Positions 1-6,783 of a DNA stretch of 15,284 bases are shown piece after piece. Within the stretch, counting starts at the first letter, position 1; the number at the start of each line of letters is the position of its first letter. The position numbers were made by a program, and so were the translations under genes. Origin of the DNA: JANRKG01 sp033763635 (GTDB lineage: Bacteria; Cyanobacteriota; Cyanobacteriia; GCF-001939115); NCBI GenBank assembly GCA_033763635.1, contig JANRKG010000317.1:1-15284 (forward strand). The letters are read 5' to 3'. The notes under the pieces were generated by a model. It saw nothing but the letters and a program-made list of their open reading frames with translations. It was not told the origin of the DNA and ran no database searches.

Positions 1-24
1 CCAGATGAATCTAAAGAATCACAA

Positions 25-56
25 AAAAGAAGGGGTGGGGTTCCACTCCTTCTTTT
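25..56 (-). terminator. Rho-independent terminator of the alcohol dehydrogenase gene
   Basis: A 14 bp stem (25-38 with 43-56, one G-T wobble, all other pairs Watson-Crick) encloses a 4-base loop. Read on the minus strand the right arm ends in TTCTTTT and runs into further Ts (to position 23), giving the classic hairpin plus U-tract about 25 bp after the dehydrogenase stop. The stem is A/T-rich at its base on both sides, so it could also stop transcription entering from the left. Confidence 0.85.
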
Positions 57-81
57 CCAACCATGATGCCTGATGTTCTTA

Positions 82-1248
82 CTAAGGTTTCAGGACAATC
101 TTGATACAGTTATCCTTCTTGTTTTTAAAGATGTCGTATCCCTGCGGTGCATCTTCGAGCTTCATCCGGTGGGTAATGACAAAAGATGGGTCAATCTCAC
201 CCTTCTGAATCCGATCGAGTAAAGGCTGAAGATATCGGTGAACATGGGTTTGGCCCATTTCAAAGGTCAAGCCCTTATTAAAAGCGGCTCCAAAGGGAAT
301 TTTATCGAGTAAGCCCCCATAAACTCCTGCCACAGAGACATTTCCCCCCTTCCGACAGGCCAAAATAACCTGACGGAGAGCCGTTGGGCGATCGGTTTCC
401 ATCCGAACCGCTTGCTTCGCCCGATCGTACCAGGCATCGGGTGCTGTTCCGTGGGCTTCCATCCCCACCGCATCAATGCAGGCATCCGGTCCCCGGCCTC
501 CCGTCAGTTCCTTAACGGCTTCTCCGGCATCCACTTCTTCGTAGTTCACAACGATCGCCCCACTCTCTTTTGCCATGTGGAGCCGTTCTGGAATCCGATC
601 GATCGCGATTACCTGTTCTGCTCCAAGCATCAACGCACTGCGGATCGCAAACTGACCTACCGGACCACACCCCCAAACTGCGACGATATCGCCCGGTTGA
701 ATATGGCAATTCTCAGCCGCCATGTATCCCGTTGGGAAAATATCCGTCAGGAATAACACCTGATCATCAGTCAGGCCATCAGGAATTTTGAACAGGCCCA
801 CATCGGCAAAGGGCACCCGTGCGTATTCCGCCTGTCCTCCCGCGTATCCGCCAAACATGTGGGAATAGCCAAACAGCCCAGCGGGGGAGTGACCATAAAG
901 CGGCTCAATCATCCAACCATTGGGGTTAGAGTTATCACACAGGGACCACAGATCCCGCTGGCAGAAGAAACAGTTCCCACAGGAAATGGTGAAAGGCACC
1001 ACGACCCGATCGCCAATCTTCAGGTTGGTGACCTTCGCTCCCAGTTCAACCACTTCCCCCATAAACTCGTGGCCCAAAATATCTCCAGCTTGCATGGAGG
1101 GAATAAAGCCGTCGTAAATATGCAGGTCAGACCCACAGATGGCCGTCGAAGTAATTTTGACGATCGCATCACGGGGATTCAGAATTTTGGGATCGGGTAC
1201 GGTGTCTACCCGCACGTCATTGGCACCATGCCAGCAAAGGGCTTTCAT
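82..1248 (-). CDS. Zinc-dependent medium-chain alcohol dehydrogenase (formaldehyde dehydrogenase-like)
   Basis: A cytosolic NAD(P)-dependent dehydrogenase of the zinc MDR superfamily, close to proteins annotated as glutathione-(in)dependent formaldehyde dehydrogenase. Of the 388 residues, C38 (TAICGSDLH), H60 and E61 (GHEFMGEV) fit the catalytic zinc site. C90, C93, C96 and C104 form the structural zinc lobe (SCGNCFFCQRDLWSLC). The Rossmann motif GCGPVG lies at 193-198, with D217 (AIDR) at the end of beta2, which favours NAD over NADP. Residues 265-290 form the insert typical of the formaldehyde-dehydrogenase branch. I chose ATG at 1248 over TTG at 1251 because AGGAG sits 6 bases before it. 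It is the last gene of the minus-strand group and ends at the hairpin at 25-56. The true substrate is not readable from sequence: formaldehyde, another aldehyde or a secondary alcohol are all possible. Confidence 0.93.
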   Translation of the reverse strand: MKALCWHGANDVRVDTVPDPKILNPRDAIVKITSTAICGSDLHIYDGFIPSMQAGDILGHEFMGEVVELGAKVTNLKIGDRVVVPFTISCGNCFFCQRDLWSLCDNSNPNGWMIEPLYGHSPAGLFGYSHMFGGYAGGQAEYARVPFADVGLFKIPDGLTDDQVLFLTDIFPTGYMAAENCHIQPGDIVAVWGCGPVGQFAIRSALMLGAEQVIAIDRIPERLHMAKESGAIVVNYEEVDAGEAVKELTGGRGPDACIDAVGMEAHGTAPDAWYDRAKQAVRMETDRPTALRQVILACRKGGNVSVAGVYGGLLDKIPFGAAFNKGLTFEMGQTHVHRYLQPLLDRIQKGEIDPSFVITHRMKLEDAPQGYDIFKNKKDNCIKIVLKP

Positions 1249-1273
1249 CAAGGACTCCTATTAGTAAAGGGAT

Positions 1274-1305
1274 GGGAATCAGGGAATGGGGAATCAGGAA
1301 TCGGG
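1274..1305. repeat. Short GGAAT-type tandem repeat in the leader of the dehydrogenase gene
   Basis: Four GGAAT units start at 1275, 1283, 1290 and 1297 (spacing 8, 7, 7). The 10-mer GGGAATCAGG is exact at 1274-1283 and 1289-1298. Such heptamer-like intergenic repeats (STRR type) are established in filamentous cyanobacteria. An 8 bp inverted pair, GGAGGTCA at 1304-1311 and TGACCTCC at 1355-1362, flanks the next 43 bp. The whole 122 bp gap between the dehydrogenase start and the SRPBCC stop holds no gene that I can see. Confidence 0.55.
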
Positions 1306-1370
1306 AGGTCAGCAGGAGAAACTTTAAGCTTTAGCTCCCAAATCCCGCGTCCGTTGACCTCCTGGCTTGC

Positions 1371-2093
1371 TTAGTGACGGCAACTCGGCTGACCTTCGGT
1401 GGTCGCAATCTCTCCGGCTTCCATCAGTTGCTTGAAGCGGCGCAGGTCATCACCAATTTGTTGTTCCGGTTCTTCCCCAAAAAGTTTGGCAACTGCGGCG
1501 GTGACGGCACCCCCAGGGATGTTGTATTCCAGCACGACCTTGACTTCCGTACCCCGGTTGTGGGGGGCAGGTTGGAAGCGGACAAATCCAGAGTTGTCCA
1601 CGTCTGCCCCTTCGACAGAGGCCCAGGCGATCAAGTTGTTTTCCTGGTCGTTGATGATCTCGGCATCCCATTCGACCTTCATTCCCAGAGGAGCGTTTGC
1701 AACCCAATGGGAGCGGCGATCGTCCAGAACCGTTACGGCTTGCAGGTGTTTCATGAAGGTCGGCAGATTCTCGAAGTTGTGCCAGTAGCGGTACAACTCA
1801 TCGGCGGGCTTGTTGATAGTGGCGCTTTTCTCAACGCGGATGGTCTTTTCAATGCCAACCGCTTTCTTAATACTGTCGCCCCAGTTGCCGCCCTGTCCGC
1901 TTGCTCCATGAAAGGCAAGGCCGCCCCCTGCCAGGGCCATCAGTGCGCCCCGGAGCGAACCTTCGCGTAGACCCATCAGCACCAGGGCACCCCCTCCAAC
2001 CAGGGAGGCCCAGCGTTCGGCTTCGGTCATAGAGGCGGAACTGTTGCCGTTGCCGCTCTGTTGTTGGGATTGATTAGGGACTTGAGTTTCCAT
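1371..2093 (-). CDS. SRPBCC-family protein (cyclase/dehydrase-like) with N-terminal membrane segment
   Basis: The 240-residue protein has two parts. Residues 25-65 are glycine- and alanine-rich and hydrophobic (LVGGGALVLMGLREGSLRGA), resembling the short membrane segment found before such domains in related bacterial proteins. Residues 85-225 form a START/SRPBCC fold typical of the polyketide cyclase/dehydrase family: the strand VEKSATINKPADELYRYW, the FENLPTFMKHL helix, the pair HWVANAPLG / VEWDAEI, and a closing helix ending near residue 225. No catalytic residues can be assigned; a ligand-binding or stress role is only inference. ATG at 2093 is preferred because GGGAGAAG lies about 8 bases upstream. 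An in-frame extension to 2222 would add 43 residues unlike the family and overlap the preceding gene. Genes of this type often sit beside zinc dehydrogenases like the next gene here. Confidence 0.85.
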   Translation of the reverse strand: METQVPNQSQQQSGNGNSSASMTEAERWASLVGGGALVLMGLREGSLRGALMALAGGGLAFHGASGQGGNWGDSIKKAVGIEKTIRVEKSATINKPADELYRYWHNFENLPTFMKHLQAVTVLDDRRSHWVANAPLGMKVEWDAEIINDQENNLIAWASVEGADVDNSGFVRFQPAPHNRGTEVKVVLEYNIPGGAVTAAVAKLFGEEPEQQIGDDLRRFKQLMEAGEIATTEGQPSCRH

Positions 2094-2134
2094 GAGGGGA
2101 CTTCTCCCGTATTGTGTAGTTGGATAGGGAATCG

Positions 2135-2165
2135 GTAGAGACGCAAAGTTTCGCATCCCTGCGAG
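2135..2165. repeat. Possible dispersed cyanobacterial repeat fragment (GTAGAGACGC type)
   Basis: The gap between the DJ-1-like and SRPBCC genes contains GTAGAGACGCAAAGTTTCGC followed by ATCCCTGCGAG. It resembles the GTAGAGACG... palindromic repeats scattered between cyanobacterial genes. The resemblance is from memory of the family; only one degenerate copy is present here. Confidence 0.3.
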
Positions 2166-2166
2166 A

Positions 2167-3264
2167 TTAACTGCTAACCGCAGCGCTAGTGGTGGGGTTG
2201 GGGGGCTTGATAGAACTGGCATCTAAGCGGGCACGATACAGATCTGCCAATCGCTGTTCATCATGGGCCAGGGTCACTTCCATGTCGTCAAAAATGGCGA
2301 CAGTGGCAGGGTCAGTCAGGGTGTTACGCAGACGATAGGTATCCACGACTCCCGTTTGCAGGTCGCCGATCGCATACCGAAGCAGCGAGACATCATCAAC
2401 CGCCTGAGTTACGCTTTTCAGGTTTGCCAGCAGGCTACTGGCTGAGGCCCGGAAGGATTCCCGTTCTCCGAAGATGGACAGTCGCGCTTCTAAACGCTGA
2501 ATGTGTTGCTGCTTGTTCGCTCGGATGATCTCGAATACGGTTTTGAGTTCGGTATCCTGAGTGCGATCGGAGTAATGATCAAAGGCTTCCAGGCCGTATT
2601 TTTCGCCGCCGATCGCGATATTGATGCCATTGACGATATCCATCCGCGTGGAACCGCCCCACTCCTCCGCAAGTTTCCACCAACCAGCATCCACATCGGT
2701 TTCAGCAGGTAGGGTCGTATCGGGAATGGTAAGACCCAGACGGGTCAGAATTGCAGTGACGAAGATAGGCAAATCTCCAGGGCGACGGGAGGTGATCAGA
2801 TTGCCATCGACTGCGAGGGGCGCATCAATGACCTCGGCTCCTGCATTGTGCATGTCTTTCCGAATGGCACGGAATCCAGTTGCCTGTTTCCCTTTCAGTA
2901 AGTCCCCTTCAATCAAGACCTGGGGACCATGACAGATAGCAGCAATCAGTTTTCCCTGGTGCATCGCTTCGGAAACGAAGCGCACCATCTTCATGTTGGT
3001 TCGCATGGAATCGGGGGCCATGCCACCCGGAATAATCACTGCATCAAAAGCTTCGGGACGGGATTCGGTTGCGGTTGCATCAGGTTTGATCGCAACCTTT
3101 CCCTGCTTGCCCTTGTACTCTTCGTTCATCCGAGAACCGACTACTACAACTTCGGCTCCCGCACGCTTCAAAGCATTGTAGGGAATTTGAAACTCGGAAT
3201 CTTCAACTTTTTGTTCGATTAAAATCGCCACCCGCTTTTGGGGGGCATGCCCGTTCGTAGTCAT
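2167..3264 (-). CDS. DJ-1/PfpI-family protein with helical ferritin-like C-terminal extension
   Basis: Residues 10-180 are a DJ-1/PfpI (class I glutamine amidotransferase-like) domain. It opens with the strand RVAILIEQKVEDSEF, continues with DAVIIPGGMAPD (74-85), and carries the nucleophile elbow AAICHGPQ with C111 followed by H112. This matches the PfpI/YhbO/HPII-C-terminal branch (stress protein, deglycase or protease claims are contested). Residues 200-350 are predominantly alpha-helical and resemble ferritin-like or DUF892-like bundles (YGLEAFDHYSDRTQDTELK, IIRANKQQHIQRLEARL). A canonical ExxH metal motif is not evident there (KQQH in its place). At 365 residues it is about twice the usual PfpI length. 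ATG 3264 has GGAAAGG just upstream. It is the first gene of the stress group. A role in carbonyl or oxidative stress is inferred from the domain and from the aldehyde-active dehydrogenase downstream. Confidence 0.85.
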   Translation of the reverse strand: MTTNGHAPQKRVAILIEQKVEDSEFQIPYNALKRAGAEVVVVGSRMNEEYKGKQGKVAIKPDATATESRPEAFDAVIIPGGMAPDSMRTNMKMVRFVSEAMHQGKLIAAICHGPQVLIEGDLLKGKQATGFRAIRKDMHNAGAEVIDAPLAVDGNLITSRRPGDLPIFVTAILTRLGLTIPDTTLPAETDVDAGWWKLAEEWGGSTRMDIVNGINIAIGGEKYGLEAFDHYSDRTQDTELKTVFEIIRANKQQHIQRLEARLSIFGERESFRASASSLLANLKSVTQAVDDVSLLRYAIGDLQTGVVDTYRLRNTLTDPATVAIFDDMEVTLAHDEQRLADLYRARLDASSIKPPNPTTSAAVSS

Positions 3265-3572
3265 ACACCTTTCCCGTCCTTACGCCTTCAGGTTAGGAGC
3301 GATCGTTAGGATCACTCGTCATGCTGAGGGCAGAGGGTAAGGGTGTGTCGGAAGAGAGAGTTAGACCAAGAGGGAAATCAAGGCATCAATTAAATTAGAA
3401 AACTTTCTGATTGAATGCATGGAAGGTTCCTTCCCTACCGACTGAAGTTAAAGGCTTCATGATCGGAACGGCTCTAGATCAATGGCTAGTGCTTGAATGT
3501 AGAGAGTAGGACAAGCCTCCCTTGTGGATGAAGTGGAATCGAAAGCGTGTTGTGTACGGAGAAAATGAATCG
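3265..3572. other. Divergent intergenic region
   Basis: About 300 bp lies between two divergently transcribed genes and must hold both promoters. It is AT-rich around 3385-3420. Visible structure is minor: a GTTAGGA direct repeat at 3292-3298 and 3305-3311 around a CGATCG core, and a short palindrome with GGAAGG/CCTTCC arms at 3421-3434. I could not pick a -35/-10 pair with confidence and saw no RNA gene. The plus-strand reading frame of the next gene is already open from 3522 (TTG) and 3528 (ATG). Confidence 0.5.
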
Positions 3573-4448
3573 ATGATGGACCCTCAACCCGATCGCCAGG
3601 ATGCCGTGCTGGGAGGGCAAACTTCCGGTTCTCAAGATGCTGTTTTGGGAGGTCTTGAACAGGTTGATTGGCCCTATCGCATTCACCAAAGTTTTCGAGA
3701 GCCGCTCCCCAACGGGATTGGGCTGGAAATGGTCGCATTGCCCGCCGATCGCTTTCTGATGGGGTCGCCGGAGGAGGAAGGGGAGCGGGAGAGTTCCGAA
3801 GGGCCACAGCATGAGGTGACAGTGCCCAAGTTTTTTATCGGAAAGTACCCGATTACCCAGGCCCAATGGCGGGCCGTGGCAGAACTGCCTGAGGTGATGC
3901 GATCGTTGACCCTCGATCCATCCCGATTCCAGGGCGACCATCGCCCCGTTGAAAATATCTCCTGGTTTCAGGCTGTGGAGTTTTGTGAGCGGCTCTCTGA
4001 ATATACGGAACGACCCTACCGTTTAGCTCGTGAAGCGGAGTGGGAGTATGCCTGTCGTGCCGGAACTCCATCCCCCTTTTACTTTGGGGAAACCATTACG
4101 CCTGACCTGGCGAACTACGACAGTGAACAGATGTACGGCACGAGTTCGAAGGGAGCCAGACGGGATCAAACCACTGAAGTGGGCCGTTTTCCCCCCAATG
4201 AGTTTGACCTATACGACCTGCATGGGAATGTGTGGGAATGGTGTGTGGATGACTTCAACCCAAATTATCAGGGGGCACCGACGGATGGGGGAGCCTGGGT
4301 GACAGGCGCAAACAGCCCTTTTCGGGTATTGCGGGGTGGTTCATGGCTCGATCGTCCGGGCCGTTGTCGGTCTGCTGCTCGTTACGGCGATTCGCCCTTT
4401 AATCGCTTTCCCTATGTCGGTTTTCGGGTGGTCTGCTCTGCCCATTAA
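3573..4448 (+). CDS. Formylglycine-generating-enzyme-like (SUMF1/EgtB-fold) protein with DAVLGG motif
   Basis: From ATG 3573 (GGAG 11 bases upstream) the protein has 291 residues; in-frame starts at 3522 (TTG) and 3528 (ATG) would add up to 17. The N-terminus carries the heptapeptide QDAVLGG twice (about residues 9-15 and 21-27), a motif I recall ahead of cyanobacterial FGE-like, GUN4 and HEAT-repeat proteins. The FGE-sulfatase domain covers roughly residues 45-290: the entry VALPADRFLMGSPEEEGE, the KYPITQAQW segment, PVENISWFQAVEFC, AREAEWEYACRAG, DLHGNVWEWCVDD, and the closing RGGSWLDRPGRCRSAAR / VGFRV. In true FGE two cysteines follow GGSF/W; here the first is Asp (D259) and only C265 remains, so sulfatase formylglycine formation is unlikely. 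It may be a lectin-like or otherwise re-purposed member. It stands alone, divergent from the stress group. Confidence 0.85.
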   Translation: MMDPQPDRQDAVLGGQTSGSQDAVLGGLEQVDWPYRIHQSFREPLPNGIGLEMVALPADRFLMGSPEEEGERESSEGPQHEVTVPKFFIGKYPITQAQWRAVAELPEVMRSLTLDPSRFQGDHRPVENISWFQAVEFCERLSEYTERPYRLAREAEWEYACRAGTPSPFYFGETITPDLANYDSEQMYGTSSKGARRDQTTEVGRFPPNEFDLYDLHGNVWEWCVDDFNPNYQGAPTDGGAWVTGANSPFRVLRGGSWLDRPGRCRSAARYGDSPFNRFPYVGFRVVCSAH

Positions 4449-4449
4449 T

Positions 4450-4470
4450 GCCCTTATGAGAAATAGGGGC
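4450..4470 (+). terminator. Weak hairpin after the FGE-like gene
   Basis: An 8 bp stem, GCCCTTAT with ATAGGGGC (one wobble), encloses a 5-base loop and begins 2 bp after the stop. No T-run follows directly; the next is at 4505-4511. The spacer to the convergent gene is only 61 bp, so this is the likely stop region for the plus strand. Confidence 0.4.
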
Positions 4471-4509
4471 AATCAATTCGATCGCCCTCATTTTCCTATC
4501 AATGTTTTT

Positions 4510-5469
4510 TTAGCGCAGGAAGTTAAAGTTATAGGCAATTCCTAAAATCAATCCCACATCCGTATTTCTGAGAAAACCGACATTGACCGCAGCAACGGCA
4601 GTAAACTCTCGGTTGATGGGTACATCCAGCCCTGCTGTAATCAAACCCCCCACGCGGGTATCACTTCCGGTATTAATAACCGCCCCACCCCCCACAAAGG
4701 GGGAAATGCGGAAGCTCCGATCCGCTGCTTCGACTCCTTGAATGGGGAAATCGAAGGTAATGGGCAGCAAAATCGTGGAGGTCTGGTTAAACATGAGGGT
4801 GGGACGGAATGAGATCGTGTTGGTCAGCCCCAGTTTGGAGATGACTGTGAAGCTCGTTCGGCCCAGGTCGCTGCTATTACCTGCGATTCCAACATTGGCT
4901 GCAATCCCAAGGTAACTCGCGCCTCCCTGAGTGGAGCCACCGAGATCCACTGCTTGAGAAACTTCCAGCGGCGCAGCGGTGCCCGTTTCGGTTTCGCTGG
5001 AGTTCTCGGCTGTGGGTTGCGGGGTTGGGCGGGTAGTCAGGGCTGTCGCCGACTTTGCCAGGGCGGATGGTTTGAGATCAGATATGCGCCCCGGTTCCTG
5101 GGGAGAAAGGGAAGCATCCGCTACATGGATGGCTGGAGAACCGACCTCATCCTCCTGTACAGCAGCCATTTCCAGTCGTACAGCCGTTGCTGGAGCCTGA
5201 GGGATCATTGCGATCGAGGTTTCATCCAGTTCCTCTACAGGTCCGATCGCCAGGGAAACCTCATCGAGTTGCTCCGCAGCCTCGACTACCAGAGAATTTC
5301 CCTTCAGTTCATTGCCAGGTTCGATCGTTGGGGCAACCGCTCCGATTTCCTCCTCGACGGATGAGGTGGCAGAGGCGATCGACTTTGCCTCTGCAAGCAT
5401 CGGACTCACGACTGCCATAATTGTCAAAATACCCGCGTAAATTAACCCCTTAAACCACCTTTTATACAC
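4510..5469 (-). CDS. Secreted protein with predicted outer-membrane beta-barrel C-terminus
   Basis: The 319 residues begin with a clear signal peptide (basic YKRWFKG, a hydrophobic stretch at about 8-24, then MLAEA for cleavage near 28). Residues 30-175 are acidic, low in aromatics and Pro/Thr/Ser-rich, hence probably disordered, with an imperfect internal repeat (AEQLDEVSLAIGPV at 65-78, then EELDETSIAMIPQ at 79-91). Residues 184-319 show alternating beta strands (SYLGIAANVGIAG, TISFRPTLMF, FRISPFVGGGAVI, GGLITAGLDVPI, TAVAAVNVGFL) and end in YNFNFLR, fitting a small 8-stranded barrel in the outer membrane. The start is GTG at 5469, supported by GGAGG 6 bases upstream. It follows the adaptor-permease pair on the same strand after a likely terminator. 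I recognise no named family; function unknown. Confidence 0.75.
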   Translation of the reverse strand: MYKRWFKGLIYAGILTIMAVVSPMLAEAKSIASATSSVEEEIGAVAPTIEPGNELKGNSLVVEAAEQLDEVSLAIGPVEELDETSIAMIPQAPATAVRLEMAAVQEDEVGSPAIHVADASLSPQEPGRISDLKPSALAKSATALTTRPTPQPTAENSSETETGTAAPLEVSQAVDLGGSTQGGASYLGIAANVGIAGNSSDLGRTSFTVISKLGLTNTISFRPTLMFNQTSTILLPITFDFPIQGVEAADRSFRISPFVGGGAVINTGSDTRVGGLITAGLDVPINREFTAVAAVNVGFLRNTDVGLILGIAYNFNFLR

Positions 5470-5536
5470 AGCACACCTCCAATCTTCGTTGATGGACTTC
5501 TTATGCTGTCAATCTAGGTAATTCGCGAGAAAAGGA

Positions 5537-5554
5537 TATCTCTCTGGAGAGATA
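5537..5554 (-). terminator. Hairpin terminator after the ABC permease gene
   Basis: A 7 bp perfect stem (TATCTCT / AGAGATA) has a 4-base CTGG loop. On the minus strand it lies 10 bases past the permease stop and is followed by TCCTTTTC. The U-tract is moderate, so termination may be partial and the downstream barrel gene could still receive readthrough. Confidence 0.5.
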
Positions 5555-5563
5555 AATCTAAAG

Positions 5564-6781
5564 TTAAAGATTACGAAGGGCGACGATCGGGTCTAATCGG
5601 GCGGCGCGTTGGGCCGGAACAACCCCAAACACCAATCCGATCCCCGCTGACACTCCGACGGCAAGGATGACGGCACCGGGAGATACTTCTGACTTGAGGG
5701 GAGTATTTTGGCTGATGACAATCACTGCCCCTGCCCCGACAACGGTGCCAATGATCCCCCCTACCACCGAAAGGATCACGGACTCGATGAGAAACTGCTG
5801 AAGTACATCCATCTGGGAGGCACCAACCGCCTTTCGTAGACCGATCTCCTGGGTGCGCTCCGTCACTGAGGCCAGCATAATGTTCATGATGCCGATGCCC
5901 CCGACCAACAGGGAAATGCCCGCTGCTGCTGCTAGCAGAATCGTCAAGCCCTGGGTGACGTTCTCCGCAGCTTCTAACGTATCTTTTTGGTTGCGGACTG
6001 TGAAATCATCCGGCCCGGAAAAGATTTTGTGGCGCAAGCGCAACAGGTTTGTGATCTGGTACTCGGCGATCGGGATGTTGGCTTCGTCTTGAATGGCGAT
6101 CGTCATGAAGCTAATCACCAGGCCATAGGGGGACGATCGCCCTAGCAAGGTGTAATAGGTAGTGGTAATGGGAAGGAAAATTGCCTCATCGGGATTTGAT
6201 CCCCCCGTTGCCCCCTTTGCCTCCAGGACCCCAATCACATCAAAGCTCATGTTGTTCAGGCGAATGGTTTCTCCTACCGCAGACCGATCGCCAAACAATT
6301 GCCGTGCGGACTGAGAACCCAATACTGCTACGCGGCTATAGCGATTCACTTCAACCGGGGTAAAAAAACGCCCCTCTGCCAGAATCATATTCCGTACAGG
6401 AATATAGGCAGGGACCGTACCTACAACACTGCTGCGAGTGACGGTCGCGCCATAGCTCACTAACTGCTGCCCATTGACTTGAGGAGCCACATCTTTCACA
6501 GAGGAAACCTGGGAGAGAATTGCCTCTGCATCTTCCAGGGTCAGGGTGCTGGCCTGTTGGCTGCGGCGGGCATCCCCTCCTGATCCCCCGAACACAAACA
6601 ACAAATTGGTGCCCAGAGCTTGAATTTGCTGGGTGGTATAACGCTGTGCCCCCTGCCCTACCCCAATCATGGCGATCACCGATGCGTTGCCGATGATGAT
6701 CCCCAAGACTGTCAGCAGACTTCTCAACCGATTGGCTGAAAGTGTGCGAAAGGCAATATTGATACTTTCAGAGATATCCAT
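5564..6781 (-). CDS. MacB-type ABC transporter permease (FtsX family), no ATPase domain
   Basis: The inner-membrane subunit of a type VII (MacB-like) ABC exporter, 405 residues. TM1 lies at about 21-42 (LLTVLGIIIGNASVIAMIG), followed by a MacB periplasmic core domain at about 45-270 with typical features (TLTLEDAEAI, EGRFF, VAVLGSQSARQLFG). TM2 is at about 278-303, then the coupling segment ASVTERTQEIGLRKAVGA (304-321), then TM3 (332-356) and TM4 (368-390), ending in ARLDPIVALRNL. Escherichia coli MacB has an N-terminal ATPase fused; this protein starts directly at the membrane domain, as in DevC-like or split systems, so a separate ATPase is needed and is not in the window. It begins 2 bp after the adaptor stop, so the two are translationally linked. 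Substrate unknown. Confidence 0.93.
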   Translation of the reverse strand: MDISESINIAFRTLSANRLRSLLTVLGIIIGNASVIAMIGVGQGAQRYTTQQIQALGTNLLFVFGGSGGDARRSQQASTLTLEDAEAILSQVSSVKDVAPQVNGQQLVSYGATVTRSSVVGTVPAYIPVRNMILAEGRFFTPVEVNRYSRVAVLGSQSARQLFGDRSAVGETIRLNNMSFDVIGVLEAKGATGGSNPDEAIFLPITTTYYTLLGRSSPYGLVISFMTIAIQDEANIPIAEYQITNLLRLRHKIFSGPDDFTVRNQKDTLEAAENVTQGLTILLAAAAGISLLVGGIGIMNIMLASVTERTQEIGLRKAVGASQMDVLQQFLIESVILSVVGGIIGTVVGAGAVIVISQNTPLKSEVSPGAVILAVGVSAGIGLVFGVVPAQRAARLDPIVALRNL

Positions 6782-6783
6782 GC

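Noticed and set aside
859..1374. Plus-strand open frame of 171 codons opposite the dehydrogenase
   Set aside because: Antisense to the strongly conserved catalytic half of the dehydrogenase; no domain and no ribosome site.
1374..1970. Plus-strand open frame of 198 codons opposite the SRPBCC gene
   Set aside because: It lies fully antisense to a recognisable gene, has low-complexity composition and matches no family.
2094..2222. Longer N-terminus for the SRPBCC protein (start at 2222)
   Set aside because: It would overlap the preceding gene by 56 bp and lacks family similarity, while ATG 2093 has a good ribosome site.
3421..3434. Operator or terminator at the GGAAGG/CCTTCC palindrome
   Set aside because: Only 6 bp arms with a 2-base gap and no T-run; too weak to call as a functional site.
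3486..3941. Minus-strand open frame of 151 codons opposite the FGE-like gene
   Set aside because: A shadow of the conserved FGE domain with no family signature.
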